Part shown: piece by piece, positions 32,768 through 46,243 of the stretch
Position numbering within the stretch: position 1 is the first letter of the stretch
Layout: every line of letters begins with the position of its first letter
Origin: Leptodontidium sp. MPI-SDFR-AT-0119
Taxonomy: Eukaryota; Ascomycota; Leotiomycetes; Helotiales; Leptodontidiaceae
DNA: 64,000 nt
Direction of reading: 5' to 3'
NCBI GenBank assembly: GCA_020726505.1
Contig: JAHLEZ010000008.1
Location: 1,612,001 to 1,676,000, forward strand
Made by a program: the position numbers and the translations under genes
The notes under the pieces: generated by a model
The model's database searches: none
Told to the model about the DNA's origin: nothing
Seen by the model: only the letters and a program-made list of their open reading frames with translations

Positions 32768-34974
32768 ATGCTTGTCACACGGCCATTCGATTCAGGACGG
32801 AACACTTGGTCTTCCAGCAAGCTCGAGGCCTTATATCAAAACGTCGCGTCTCCCCGCATGTCGAACTTTGATCCATTGCCCGCGCAGCCAGACTGGCGAG
32901 AACAATTCTCAACTTTTCCTCTTCCCGGGGACAATGGCTTACTGCAGCCATCATTCGACCAGACGAGCACCTCGAACATAACGAACAATAGCCAGATTCA
33001 ACACTCGGGGAGTGAAAGACCAGCGTTGGAGCACAGACACAGTCTTGGTCCATTTAGACAAGAAACCCAGTCATCACCAATCATAGACCGGCCAGATTCG
33101 GCCCCTGGGGATTGCAATCATCCAGCAAACGATCAGACGCGCGATGATTCTCTCGTCTCCACCGAATCTACTGCGTTGTCGCTTGGATCACTTGGATCGA
33201 ACCCGCTGAGCTCCGCATCAAGCGCAACGGTACAACAAGGCACACTGGCCAACAATGAAAGCGGAGGTGCTGAGGGGGATGTTAAAGACGAGGATGACGA
33301 GCTTGATGATGACGATGATATGATTGATGCAGAAGTTGAGGAAGGAGCTCCGCCGCAAACCGCTGCTGAGCGTCGGGCGGAGCGCAGAAAGATGAAGAGA
33401 TTCAGGTAGGACCACACCCGTCGCAACCTTGGATCGTGACCTAACCATACACCAGACTTACACATCAACAAACTCGATTTTTGATGAGCGAATTCGCAAA
33501 GCAAGCGCATCCCGATGCGGCGCACCGAGAAAGGCTCTCCCGAGAGATCCCTGGTTTGAGCCCTCGACAAGTCCAGGTCTGGTTCCAAAATCGGTAGGAC
33601 CAACATACTTCGCGCTTTGGATGATAAAAGCTGACACAAGACAGACGAGCAAAAATAAAGCGACTGACAGCAGACGACCGGGAACGCATGATGAAGATGC
33701 GTGCTGTTCCAGACGATTTTGACAACGTGCAGGCCTTGCACTCCCCCTACGGCGCCGTTCATGGGGTTGGAACTCCGATGCAATCGCCTGTCGACTTTGT
33801 TCCAGGATATGCCGACCATTTGATGCGACCACTCATGGTGGACACAATGAGGAGAAGCGAGAACGATGACCATATGTCGCCTACTGGTCTCAGCCCAGCT
33901 TTTGGTCATGTTGGATTTGCTGGCGGTTCGATGGGATCTCCAGATATCCTCTCTCCTTTATCATTGAATTCCCAAGACCGATACTACTCGAGCCACCTCT
34001 CCAGTCCGATGAGCACAGGACCTCGAAGTTCGAATCCGTTTGATCGCCAGAACAGCTATCAAGCACTCTCCCACTCGAGACAGCACGTTCGGCCCCTTCA
34101 ACCTTTGCAGCTCCGCGAAACGATGTCGAGAGCAAGATCTGATACTATTCAGTCGCCCTTGAGGTCGAGCATGTCGTGGAAAGGAGAAACACTAGACTAC
34201 AATAGTTACCAAACGGGGCAGCCTAGTCCCCAATTGAGTGGTCGCCAGCAGTCTGTGTATCAGCCCGAGCAAATGGGAAATAGCGCCGTTAATGCGCACC
34301 AGTACGACGGAAATTCCTACTCAAGTTCGTCCCAAAGCGAAATCCAAAACGGGTTTCAGCCCCTGACGAAGATCCCACGTGCTGACCTTCTCACAGATTC
34401 ACACATCCAAAGCTCGCCAACTCACATGACATATCCACCATCGCACGGCGGTGCTTCTTCTTCGATGTCGCGGCTCCGTGCTTCCTCGGGAACTTTCCCA
34501 CCCGGATTGGACCTCAGAGCCCAATATCGCGCCATGCCGAACCAGAACCACTCACCACACGGCATCACTCCCCGTAGCAGCTCTTTCGCCCATGCCTTCA
34601 CAGGCGGCTATGCAAGCGCGCCACTGACCGCGCCTGTGGATTTCTCTCTGCCACGGACTCCTGTTGATGGAACACATGGAAACCGGGACTACAACATCCC
34701 GCAGCTTTCTGCTCCTATGGCTCCACCGCAAGACTTCTCAAACGCGTACAATTCGAACCTGAGTCCTTCTCGCTCTCAGCAGAACGATAGGGACTTCAGT
34801 CAAGGACAAAGCAATGGAGACCACAGCAGCCAAGGCCAGAGCGATGAGCAGCAGCAGCAGCAACAACAGCAAGCGGGAAATGAAGACTCGTCGTATCTGA
34901 GACCGGTAGAATACGAGACTGGACAGAAGCGCAAGAGGAGTTTTGAGATGCCCGGGACTTTCGAGAGTCCATAG
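32768..34974 (+). CDS. Homeodomain transcription factor
   Basis: Three exons: 32768-33405, 33456-33593 and 33645-34974, giving 701 aa. An in-frame ATG at 32858 is an alternative start. An acidic tract (DDELDDDDDMIDAEVEE) comes just before the homeodomain, which spans about residues 203-263. It begins with the basic arm ERRKMKRFRL and ends with the recognition helix SPRQVQVWFQNRRAKIKRL, including the invariant W-F-N-R residues. Both introns fall inside the homeodomain, the second within WFQNR|RAK. The long C-terminus is rich in S, Q, P and N with a polyglutamine run of eight near residue 665, and reads like an activation region. It resembles the ascomycete homeobox regulators of conidiation and morphogenesis (Htf1/MoHOX type) from memory; orthology is not proven. 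The gene borders a 16.5-kb gene-free region upstream. Confidence 0.9.
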
Positions 34975-36492
34975 ACAGACGGGGTGAGCGATGAGACGTG
35001 GTGGAACGAAACCTAAAATTGCCAAGGCCGCAAGCGAGTTTTTGTTCATGCCTTCCACTGCCACACCCACTGCCGCATCAACGACAACGATACACGAATT
35101 CGCTTTCTTCCGAATTATCAGCTCTGCTCTACTTTTCCAAGTTCTTTTCTTATCAGTCATTTGGGGTGGAGTTTTGTTTTCGCGCTATATCCCAACAACG
35201 ACGATTCCAATCCAAATCTGTTTTTCTTTGTTTGGTCACGAAAGCATCACCCTTCGGCGTTTCGATCTCGACACATACCACTACAACACCGGGTTTTCTT
35301 TACACCTACCAGCACCACATTACATCATAACACATTGCCTTCGCCGCTCCCTCGACGATGAAAGAGACGTCGAGGAGTCTAGTACATTACCCGATACCAG
35401 TGTTTTAGTATCCCCTCCGCCAACCGACTCTACTTCAACTTCTCATTACCTCCAGCCCAACTACCGGCTTTACCTAACGTCAAGTCTCTGGAATCATCTA
35501 TCCAAAACCAGGATACAATTTTGAGGCGAAAAGAAAGACGAGATCGGCGGGGATATACTTTGACGCCTTTTTGAGATTCATTCGCCTAACCATTTTCCTT
35601 GTTCGCTTCTAACCTACTTCTCGACACCTTTTTGACAATCTTCTTACATCTATCTTCTATCCTCTTCTTCTCCTGATTGATGCAGTTGGTTGTAACAAGC
35701 CTATTCGCCTGCATGTTTCCATCATCTCTTACCTCCTTACAAGCACTCATACATACAAGAAGGGAGTGGATTCAAAACAAGCGCGAATGAGAGATTCTTG
35801 AGCCCGCACGGAAACTTTGGGCTGCGAGCTCGGACTCGGCAGTGTGATGGGATGGGACGGGGGAAAAACAAACAAGAAAAATCTGGGTTCTATTTTTGTG
35901 TATATTTTTTTGGAAATGTCTTTTTTCCCCTTCTGTCTTTCCTTTCAGTGGGAGGGTAAGATATGGGCTGGCTCTTTTTTGTATAGATTTGGGCTGGCCC
36001 GGATTACCGTATCCCTTCCTTTTACGTTCTTACTCCACTTTGGGGTTTTACCCTTTACCTTTACATGTAGATAGTTTTAGTTCCTCACTCGCGTACGAAA
36101 ATTCTGTGTTCTGATGTCCAATACCCTGCTTGGTCTTTTTTTTCGTTCTTGAACCTCTTCTGCTTCTTGGGTGATTTTTCTTTTGAATTGAGTGAGTGTG
36201 TGGGTGAGGGGATGTGGTTGTGATGCTTTGAGTGGAGTGGTGTGTGATATGTAGGGGGATGAACTGTGAGCGCCGTTGGGAAGATGTATGGGGCTTGAGG
36301 ACGAATGTGCAGGTTCGGAGATGGAGCGGGAAAGGGATTTTCTGGCTTTCTGAATGTGTCTCATGGTTATCAATGGTCATGGTAGAAGGAACAAGGCCGC
36401 GCGATCAACGGTTGTAGCTAGCGAGGTACTTGGGCGTTTATAGCAAACTTTTTTTTCTCTCTGCTAGTTACACAATTATCTGCTTGCGTGAT
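34975..36492. other. Intergenic, probable long 3' UTRs
   Basis: 1.5 kb between the homeobox gene and the convergent dehydrogenase gene. Plus-strand DNA is T- and C-rich to about 36150, consistent with a long untranslated tail of the homeobox mRNA. A 177-codon frame at 34991-35524 is compositionally biased and has no domain. Confidence 0.45.
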
Positions 36493-37623
36493 CTAGTAGT
36501 CGTAGAATCTGGGTGAAGTTAGCATATGCTCCTCGCTTTGTTACTTCTTCATCGGAGTGGAGTCGCTTACCCTTTGCCGCTCTTTTTTCCCAGCCAGCCT
36601 GCATCAACCATCTTCCCTAGCAGCACACTAGGCCTGTATTTTGAATCTCCCGTCTCCTCGTGTAAAACTTTCATGATGGCCAAACACGTATCAATACCAA
36701 TGAAATCAGCCAGCTGTAACGGGCCCATGGGAACATTCGTTCCATTCTTCATGATCGCATCAATATCATCTCTCTTGCCCACTCCAGTCTCCAAGCAGAT
36801 GATAGCCTCATTAATATACGGCATCAAGATACGATTGGCGAGGAATCCAGGCGAGTCCGCGGATTGAGAAGGGATCTTGCCCATGGCTTTACAAAAAGCA
36901 ATCGCCGTATCGATCGTCGACTGGCTGGTTTGCAAGCCCGTGATGATCTCTACGCCTTTCTGGATGGGAACTGGGTTCATGAAATGTGTTGATATGACCC
37001 TCGAGCTGGCACTTGTGTCTGTGGGGTCCTTGGTCGTCGAAGCTGCGATCTTGGTTATGGATATCGAGGAGGTGTTCGTAGCGAGGATGGCGTGTGGAGG
37101 ACATATCTGTGCTAGGGAGGAGAAGATGCTGAATTTCAACGAGGGGATCTCGGGCACGGCTTCGATGACGAAGTCTACTTCGGAGAGGGAATCCATGGTT
37201 GTGGATGGCTTGAGGAGCTCGCGGATTGTATCGGATTCAGATTGCGTGATGCGTTGTTTGGAGACATCTTTGGCAAGTAATTTGTCTATGAGGGGTGAGT
37301 TAGTGGGGTGTTTTGGGGAGTATTTGGGGAGGGAGGACGGACCGGCGAAGGCGAGGCCTTTATCTATCGACGCCTGGTTGGTATCTACTAATGTAACAGG
37401 GACGCCAGCTCTTTGCGCAGCTACCAGTGCTATTCCCAAGCCCTGGATTTGTATCAGTCGGTACGTTCCACGATGTAGATGGAGAATTTAGAGATACCAT
37501 CTGTCCAGCTCCGACGACACCAAGTCTCTTAACTTCTTGCGCCGCGAGCATTGGGCTTGAACTGAAGCATCTCGTGTGACGGAAACCCTGCGCCAGGGTT
37601 CTTCTCAATGCCGGTGTATTCAT
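36493..37623 (-). CDS. 3-hydroxyacyl-CoA (3-hydroxybutyryl-CoA) dehydrogenase, probably mitochondrial
   Basis: Three exons: 37623-37498, 37442-36571 and 36508-36493, giving 337 aa. The N-terminus MNTPALRRTLAQGFRHTRCF lacks acidic residues and is rich in R and S, as in a mitochondrial presequence. An in-frame ATG 12 codons upstream (37659) is less presequence-like. The Rossmann motif VVGAGQMGLG is split by intron 1 after GAGQM. The catalytic region reads STHFMNPVPIQKGVEII, with the family's HF.NP.P histidine motif. The C-terminal domain has DSPGFLANRILMPYINEA and NVPMGPLQLADFIGID. The last exon is only 16 nt and adds FYDY and the stop. The enzyme oxidises (S)-3-hydroxyacyl-CoA with NAD+ in short-chain beta-oxidation. 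It is divergent from Tof1 with 258 bp between starts. Confidence 0.92.
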
Positions 37624-37881
37624 TTTGTCGATTGAGAGTCGTGACGAGAGGAATGTCAAGAAGAAAAGGATTTAAGAGTGACGGATGGATGTTGATATTC
37701 CCCAGATTAAGCTTACCGAGGTCTAGCTTAGCTTCGGCTCAAGCAAATGCGGTTCGCGGGAAGCGCTAAAAGATCCGAGACATGAAATTACAGGGGTGCG
37801 CGTCGCTGGACTTGATACGCGTAAAGCCGTTTTCTGAGTATTTACACAACTTTGTACATTTCCAGCAACCAGCACAACATC

Positions 37882-40800
37882 ATGGAATTGGCTGATGGAA
37901 AACGAGATGTCGTCGACCCGGAGGTCAGGGCTTATGTTTCCAGTCTGGTTACGGCTGTAAGTGGCCTTTCTTTCGCTGTGTTGAGGGATGGGGACTGACG
38001 GACGCGTCTAGTTGGGAGGAAGTGGTGCGGATGAAGATGGACGATACATACTCGGAGACGATGCGCTGGCCTGTTTGCGCGACTTGAAGAAATGGTTGAA
38101 ACTCTACGACGAAAAAGCGAATCGATTGGATGTTGCACGGTGTCTGGCAGAGTCGAATCTCGTTGGAGGGGATCTCCTTCAGATTCTCGCGGCATGGCAA
38201 GAAAACGCTACGGAGGACAGACTGAAGTCGAAGATTGCTCTGGCGTGTCTGGAACTACTTGTGCCATTGACATGGCCTCTAGAGAAGAATACCCAAGAGA
38301 TGACGGTCAACCACCATCGACATATTCCCTTCCTACAAATTGCTCAGCTGGGATACAAGCGTTCGATTATCAACTTCGATGGAGCCAGGATTCTACATAC
38401 GGCGGTCAGATGTGCGCTGCCATCGATGGCTGAGAACTTGGGAGATCGGAGTACCAGGGATGAAGGTATCATCAAGCTGCTGTTGTATTTCCTACGGAAC
38501 ATAGCGCAGATTGCACCACCTCCGAATGTGCAATACGATGGCGATGAGGCTGAGATATCGAGATCCGCGACTATCGCCGCATTCGACTACCAGGATATCT
38601 TCCATTTGCTGTTGACGGTCTCGTCTACGATGGGGGAGGACTTCAATACTCAGGATGTGGTGGTGATGGATATTCTCTTCTCTTTGATCAAGGGTGTTGA
38701 TGTCGAGAAATTGTTCATGGATGAGAAGAAAGCTAGCAATGGTAACATGAACGAGTTGGCGAAGCTGAGGAAGAAGGAGGCAGCTATGTTGAGAGGATAT
38801 CAGACAAATGCACCGACCAGACATAATCGGTTCGGCACCATGGTGTGGATGCAACGAGAAGATGCCAAGATGACCACCATTTCTGGACAGGCGGCGTTGC
38901 TGGATGGCACAAGGACCTTGGCCAAGATGGACAGCACAAAGAAGTTCAAGCCACCGAGGAGAGCACTCAAAGGCGAGAATGGGCCCCTGGACTTCGATAC
39001 ACCGATCATGCTAAACGCACAGGCGAACAAGCATCTTCGGTCATTTGTGGAAGATTTCCTTGACTCTGGTTTCAATCCTCTGTTCAACAATATACGTAAA
39101 GCCATCGATCGAGAAGCGGAACGAATTATGGAATACCATCCAAGACAATTTTTCTTCCTTGTTTCCTGGTTCCTGGAGGCAGAACGAGTCAGGAGACGAA
39201 ACAAAAAGGCATCCAAAAACCCTACCGCACCAGAAGATTTGGACAGTTACTCGCTCGTTGCGACTGTTTTGAACCAGGAAATGTTTGTCACATTGAACAG
39301 AACCATGGATTCCACCTATGAGAACAAGTCGTGGCAGGATCTGAGTGCAGCGATGAAGTGCTTCACACAGATTCTTCTCACTGTTCAAGAAATGTCAGAA
39401 TCCTCTCTGGAGGAGGACCAAGAGATTGCTGAAAATATTCTCAACCGTATATTCTACGAGGAGACGACACACGACAGAGTTGCAAACATCACTCGGACCT
39501 ACAAGGACCAAGGATTTGGCTATCTTGATTCTTGTACAGAACTTGCGCACAACTACTTGCGAATCCTGGAACAGTACGCGAAACAAAATACGGACATGCA
39601 AGTGAGGTCTAGGAGGCGAGTGCGCAGGAAGAAAAAGGCTGCTAGAGCCGCTGGGGAGGATGGACCGGATAATGATATTGTTGATGAGTCGGATGGGGAG
39701 GACGAAGCGAGGGCGGAACGGGTGTCGAGTGAACGAAAATTCGACTTCAAACGCTTCAGTGCCAGATTCGTGACCCAAGGATGCGTCGACACATTCGTCA
39801 CCTTTACGGCATACTACAACGATCTCAAATCCGCACAACTCAAACGATGCCATCGATTCTTCTATCGCGTTGCCTTCAAACAGGAGATGAGCGTCATGCT
39901 TTTCAAAGTTGACATCATTGCTCTTCTGCACAAGATGATTAAGGGACCAGAAGGTCTGGACTCTCAATCGAGCTCTTTCAAGGAATGGGATGAGCTCGTC
40001 AAGCAGATTATAAGGAAATGCACCAAGAAGATTCAAGAGCGTCCTGAGTTGGTCGTTGAGATGCTGTTCTCCAAGATCAATAGCACAGCACACTACCTTG
40101 AATACGGATACGAGAAACAGACTGTTTCTTCGAAACCAAGGGCTGCAGCTGAGCTTGAAGTCAAGGGAGGTAGAGAATGGGAAGATCAGATCGGGGTAGT
40201 TGTGGGTGCGATGTTGGATAGGAACGAAGGAGAGCATCTTCAATGGACCAAGACACAACTTGAATCAGCCGAGAGTGAGCGTAGGAGCTGGGAAGGTGCG
40301 AATGCAGCTATGCCCTCCGTTGAGAAGGATCTAGGTGCCGAAGGTGGTGACACACCAGCAGTGGACATTGAACAGCCCAAGTCACCATCGATTTGTGAGT
40401 TGAATTCTCCCCAAGCTGATATGACCAGAGCTGACCTTTCTACAGTGGTGAAACCTGACAATAGTGCTCGGAAGGTTGCCATGTTCAAGAATGGGCATCT
40501 TCGCCTTCTTATGACCCTTGTCGGATTTAGACGCGCTGGCGACGAGGATGACCCAGAAGGTTCCTGGACAATCCCATCAAGCTTGTCAGCTGATCAGCTG
40601 AAGGAAGCACTTGATTTGGTCAAGAAATTCGAGTTCAGCCCCCCTATTTTTGACGATGGCCAAGAGGCTAGAGACTTCATCAAACGTAAATCAGCAAGCA
40701 CCGTTGCCCGCAAACGAGCGGTATTCGACGACGATGATGGGATTGATGCCGATGAGGAGGAAGAAGAGTTGCTCTTCGAACCTGGTGGACCTACGGCGAG

Positions 40801-41566
40801 AAAGTCTGATGCTCTGAAAGAGCTGAAGAAGAAGCGTAGGCTCAGGAGGAGGGAAGGCACAGAAGATGACGAAGATGGTGAGGATAGACGCCTGACCGAG
40901 GAGCAACTCAACGCACGTGCCGAAGCGCGGAGGCAGAGAGAATTGGAGAAGAATCGGAAAATAAAGAGTGAGATGTATGTTGTGGACAGCGAGGACGATG
41001 AGGAAGCCGACGCAGCTTTCTATGCAAAGGAGCAGGAACTCCGGGAACGGACGACGCGCTTATTCCACGAGGAGCAAGAGAAGATGCGGCAGAGAAACAA
41101 TATCGAAAAGATGAAGGATCTGCTTCATGTGGGGAAGGAGAAAGAGGCCAAGAAGAGGCAATCGAGCGCCATCACTGCGGATAGTGATGATGATGATGAT
41201 GACCCACTGTTGGCTGGTATTCGAAATGATCGGACGAGGGCTTCCCCCGAGCAAAGCGATGACGGTGCAGGACGAGCAAGCGCAAGATCTTCGTCAGCTG
41301 CTAGGGATGATGTCCTGGCTGAATCAGAGGACGAGGCAACAGACACGCCAATGTCAAGTCCACATATCCGACCTTCACAATCGAAGAGGCGCAAAGTTTT
41401 CAAGGAAGCCAATCCCGCCTCTCCGGAGCCGGAAGCTGTCAAGACATCCTCTATGATGGTGATTGACGATGACGACGATGAGGATGAAGAGGTTGTCCCT
41501 GTGGCGAGACCGGCTAGGCAGAGAATGCGGGCTGGTTTCATTATGGATAGTAGTGATGAAGAGTAA
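37882..41566 (+). CDS. tof1: Topoisomerase 1-associated factor 1 (Tof1/Swi1/Timeless homologue)
   Basis: Exons 37882-37956 and 38012-41566, separated by a 55-nt intron, give 1209 aa. The N-terminal TIMELESS domain covers about residues 30-330 (YILGDDALACLRDLKKWLKL, then ALACLELLVPLTWPLEKN, then EGIIKLLLYFLRNIAQIAPP). The middle contains the armadillo-like helical part, and the C-terminal third is charged, with DDDD/EEEE runs typical of the family. The protein forms the fork protection complex with Csm3 and Mrc1 and pauses replication forks. A 51-nt segment (40395-40445) has the donor GTGAGT, a GCTGAC branch and acceptor CTACAG. It is open in frame, so the protein is 1192 aa if it is spliced out and 1209 aa if kept. 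The shorter join reads SILVKPDNSARKVAMFKNGH, which fits the conserved RLLMTLVGF block that follows. Confidence 0.93.
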
Positions 41567-42259
41567 AAATGACTTGCTTTGGGGGGAGTACTGGATATGG
41601 GAATGAACTTGTGTATGTCTAGGATTAGGGGGAAGGCGTTCATCCGGTAGTAGCCAATGAGAAATGTAAATTCCAACCACAAATCGTCCGGTCCGTTATG
41701 TAAACTGACATGACTGAAAATAAATCTACCCATCCTCAACCTTCGACTCCTATTGGGTCTCAAGATCTCGTCGATGTATGAATTGTTTATTTATTCTTTA
41801 CCCAACAGAGAAGCTTCCAGCCTTCAGCCTCGCGCTACTAAGCGAAGGATCTCGAACCTTTCTCTTCGTGTGAGTTTGAAGCTGCCGATTCGGGAGCAGG
41901 TCCGCTACCACCAAGTCAGCACAATATCTCCCTCTGGCCACCTCACAACTTGCTGAAAAAGCGACAAGTGTCATCTAATTACATCAGAGATAGTCAAATT
42001 AGTATTCAACAGCTTTATTCTCATCAAATCAGTTTTTTATCAATTTAAATTTGCGTTGTAGTGGAATTTTGGTGTTCCTGGCCCGTGCCCTCAAATCGGC
42101 AGATTTTTAAACTCACACGAAGAGCGTTTCAATAACATTTCCTTCACGCCCCCCCACGCCCCCCTCCCTTCCAAGGAAACTTCCAAGCCGATCTCAAAAC
42201 CATGGGATTTCCATGACTCTCCACAAACCTCCTCCTCTGAATCATCCGAATCAGACAAA
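41567..42259. other. Intergenic between Tof1 and Tae1
   Basis: 693 bp. A weak T-loop-like GGTTCGAGATCC on the minus strand near 41850 does not fold into a tRNA. Nothing else was recognised apart from the Tae1 promoter. Confidence 0.45.
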
Positions 42260-43151
<892 letters not shown>

Positions 43152-44205
43152 AGGTCGATACTCGTCGTCCAAAGAATAATTGCAAGGTCGATAAAACACT
43201 GTGGAAGTGAGCAACATCTTACAGCTATCGTTGTCGCTATTCAGTTGGATACTGCGACAATACCGCATTTGGCCTTCAATGATTACATCTGGACGGAGCT
43301 GATACGTTTGGAAGCTGGTACTCGAACCAGAGGGCTTGGTCAAAACCCGTGAGACTGGCACGCACATAACAAATGCAAGGAACGTTAATGACAATCTGGG
43401 CCACACTATTGCAACCTGTGATACAAAGCCGGTTTGAATACGCCCGTCGAAAACATCCGACGGAGGGAACAAGTCGGGAGGGTGAGAATCGCTTGATTTT
43501 GGAATTCTCATGGCACATGATCGCTCTACCGTTACTTGAGCACCGAATGACTTTCATGGCAAAAGAGGTATTATCAGATATTTCATATTGCATATTGCAT
43601 CATTCATTTGTCTCTAATGCCATATGTCGCCTGTGCCTCAGGCTCCTTCGATGCATTGCTAATTTTTCTATCAGGATGCTTCAAAATCTCAATCGCTATG
43701 TTGTTTTCCTCTCGATAGTATAGTATCAACTCCAGGATATTTCTTTCTCCTCTCCTTCGAATTATTTTACTTTCTGCAAGCTGTACATGGTGCCAAAATG
43801 ACGAAAATCCATTAAAGCCACTCGGGCCGCCAAAATATTTCGAGGTGCAAGATGGCCTAAATAATTAGTGCTATTAATTGGAGGTAGCTCAGACAACTCC
43901 AATCCCCCCAAGTCAAAGACTCGTGGTGCTTAGCTCATGGTGTGGGTGCACTGTGCGCTCTGCAATAACAATAGGATGTTCTACAATAGCACCGAGTCAA
44001 GTTGTTGGGTACCTATTGAGGTTTCCTCGCTTAGCATTGTGCATCGCAGGATGGCGAACAACAATGGCAAAGGATATCGTCCTGGCAGGAAAAAAGGTCC
44101 AGCCCACCTCAATTTCCTCCCAACATATCAATTCCCATTCCTTCTTTCCTTCTTTCATACTTACAACGAAGCTACGAAATTCAAATCTGATAGCAAATTT
44201 TCAAA
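43152..44205. other. Intergenic
   Basis: 1054 bp. No gene seen. The last 200 bases carry the leader of the following gene, whose ATG sits in a good context (CAAAATGG). Confidence 0.45.
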
Positions 44206-46133
44206 ATGGCAATCCATTCTGCAAACCCCGTCAACTTCGCAACCCCCAGAGTTACTTCGGATTCCGGGGAGACCCAAGTCCACCAAAAGTCAGCCACCAC
44301 AATCCAACAAAAGGCTGCTGCAATGGCTTCCAAGATTGCCCGTCAATGGGAGGCTATTCTGGCGGTTGAATTTCAGCTTGAACTGGAAGCAGGCCGGGAG
44401 ATAAACCTACGAGTCATATTGAAGACCGCTCGGATCAAGTTTTTGTCCAAGTTCAACAAAACTTTTGTCCCTGGGCTTGAGAATACGGAGAGACATTCAA
44501 CACCAGAGAAAGTAAGTACTTCGTTGTCCCTACTCAAGATCGCTGTTTCTAAGTGCAAAAATAGGTTGAGATGGATGCCGATACAACTCCTGAGCTTGAG
44601 GGTAGGCCTGAGCCTGAGCATAGTTCTGAGCATAGTCCTAGGAATAAGTCTGAGAATGAAACTAGAGAGCGAATGTCAAAAGTGGATGAGGTAAGTACTT
44701 CTTTGTCCCTACTCGAGATTACCTTCACTAATTCTGAAAACTAGGTTGTGGCATTGGGGGATGATACAGCTGCTGAGCCTGAACCCGAGCCGGAGTATGA
44801 GCATGAGCCTGAGCCCAAGATTGAGGAAATACCATCAATGGTCGAAGAGGTTAGTCCTCCATGCACTGCCCGAGATCGTGGTTGCTAAATATCAAACGAG
44901 GTCAAGACACCAGATGCTTCCTTCAACTCCGTGTCTGAGGACAAAAAGGAGGTTGATTCATCCATTCCAACGATCATCAAAAATGGCAACGCCACGGTTG
45001 ACGAGGAAGATGACCCTACACTTCCCATCGAGGAGCGGATTGAAAGAATGGAGAAGCGGATTGCGAACTCACAACGCGACGCCGAAGCATTATTTGCCCA
45101 GATCTTCGAGAATGAGACGCGCATTCAAGAATTGGAAGAAATGGAAGAGATGGAGGCTACATTGAAGCGCAAGAGTCCCGACACATTGGATGAACCGGAG
45201 AAGGTTCCTGCAAAGAAGCCACAGACCTCAACTTATCGCAGACCCAGCACCAGGAAGGAAGCCAAACCAAAGACTCCAAAAGTCAAGGCTCCAAAGACTA
45301 CTCGGAGACCTAGGGTGGCATCGAAGATCCAGAAGGAATCATTTGCTTGCAATCTAGAGGTGCAGGTACAAACCGAAGATCCAACAAACGCCCCTGGCTA
45401 CGCCTACGATATTGGAACTCGGTTGGATCAGTTGATTTCTTCTGATGATTATTCTCAATTCGACTTCGCTCCTGAGGCCATGGGACAAAACGGCTACTCC
45501 TCGAATGCCACTGAGTATACTCAAACCCCCGGAAGCGAATTCGACCATCCAACTCCTGCTGATACCTACTCCCAATTCGATTTTGGCACTGAGTTTGAGA
45601 CGCAAAACGATTACGCCTCGACCGAGACTGGCTACACTCAAAACACCGGAACTCAATTCTTCCAGTCGGCTCCTGACAGTGGATACCCTCAATTCCCCTT
45701 TGGTCGTCCTGCAGATCTGTCACCAAACCCATACTCCTCGGGCAGTCATGGCTATGCTCAGAATCTTGGAAACCAATTCAACCAGCCGAGTCCCGCTTAC
45801 GGTTATTCTCCGTATTCGTCCGGTGTTCAGTCGCAACCACAGAGCACTTATTCGTCAAACTTCCCTAGCTATTCTCAAAACATCGAAAGTCAACCCTACC
45901 AATCCTACGCGTCTACTACTACCGATAGCTCTCCTCAATACTTCGACTCTCAAGAGGAGGAGGAATCCACTGGTAGCACGCAATTCTCTGAGCCAGAGCC
46001 ACACTTCCAGTCTCCAGAGGAGCAACTCGCCAGCAACATGCAAACACCCGAGCAAGAGTCACGGTCGTACGATACTGAGCGCACGATGAGAGAATTCTAT
46101 GAGCGCAATCCTTCATACAGAAAGGTCCCATAA
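44206..46133 (+). CDS. Unknown protein with tandemly duplicated exons and Y/Q/S-rich repeats
   Basis: Four exons: 44206-44511, 44565-44690, 44745-44849 and 44901-46133, giving 589 aa. I do not recognise a domain. The N-terminal 100 residues are helical with many A, K and E. The two middle exons are acidic, with E-P-E runs. All three introns are phase 0 (53, 54 and 51 nt) and clearly alike in sequence, so exon 2 and exon 3 appear to be copies of one exon-intron unit. Exon 4 starts similarly (VKTPDASFNSVSEDKKEV), has a coiled-coil stretch (ERIERMEKRIANSQRDAEAL...) and a K/P-rich basic segment that could be a nuclear signal. It then has four degenerate repeats of about 39 residues built on YSQFDF...YSS...YTQ...F, and ends with an E/Q-rich tail. 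The repeat part resembles prion-like low-complexity domains. Function unknown. Confidence 0.75.
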
Positions 46134-46243
46134 AGGGTGTGTTTTTTCTTCATTTCAGAGCATCAACTCGGAGTCGGGACATACAAGAAGACGAATTCAG
46201 AAACATTCTCTCTATTTGTGCAATACACAAGAGGTACCTCTCT

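Noticed and set aside
34991..35524. 177-codon frame after the homeobox gene
   Set aside because: It starts just after the homeobox stop, is compositionally biased, and fits a 3' untranslated region.
36877..37491. 204-codon plus-strand frame
   Set aside because: It is the antisense shadow of the 3-hydroxyacyl-CoA dehydrogenase exon.
39395..40258. 287-codon minus-strand frame
   Set aside because: It is the antisense shadow of the Tof1 coding sequence.
41840..41860. tRNA T-loop-like GGTTCGAGATCC on the minus strand
   Set aside because: The loop has an extra base and no acceptor or anticodon arms can be paired around it.
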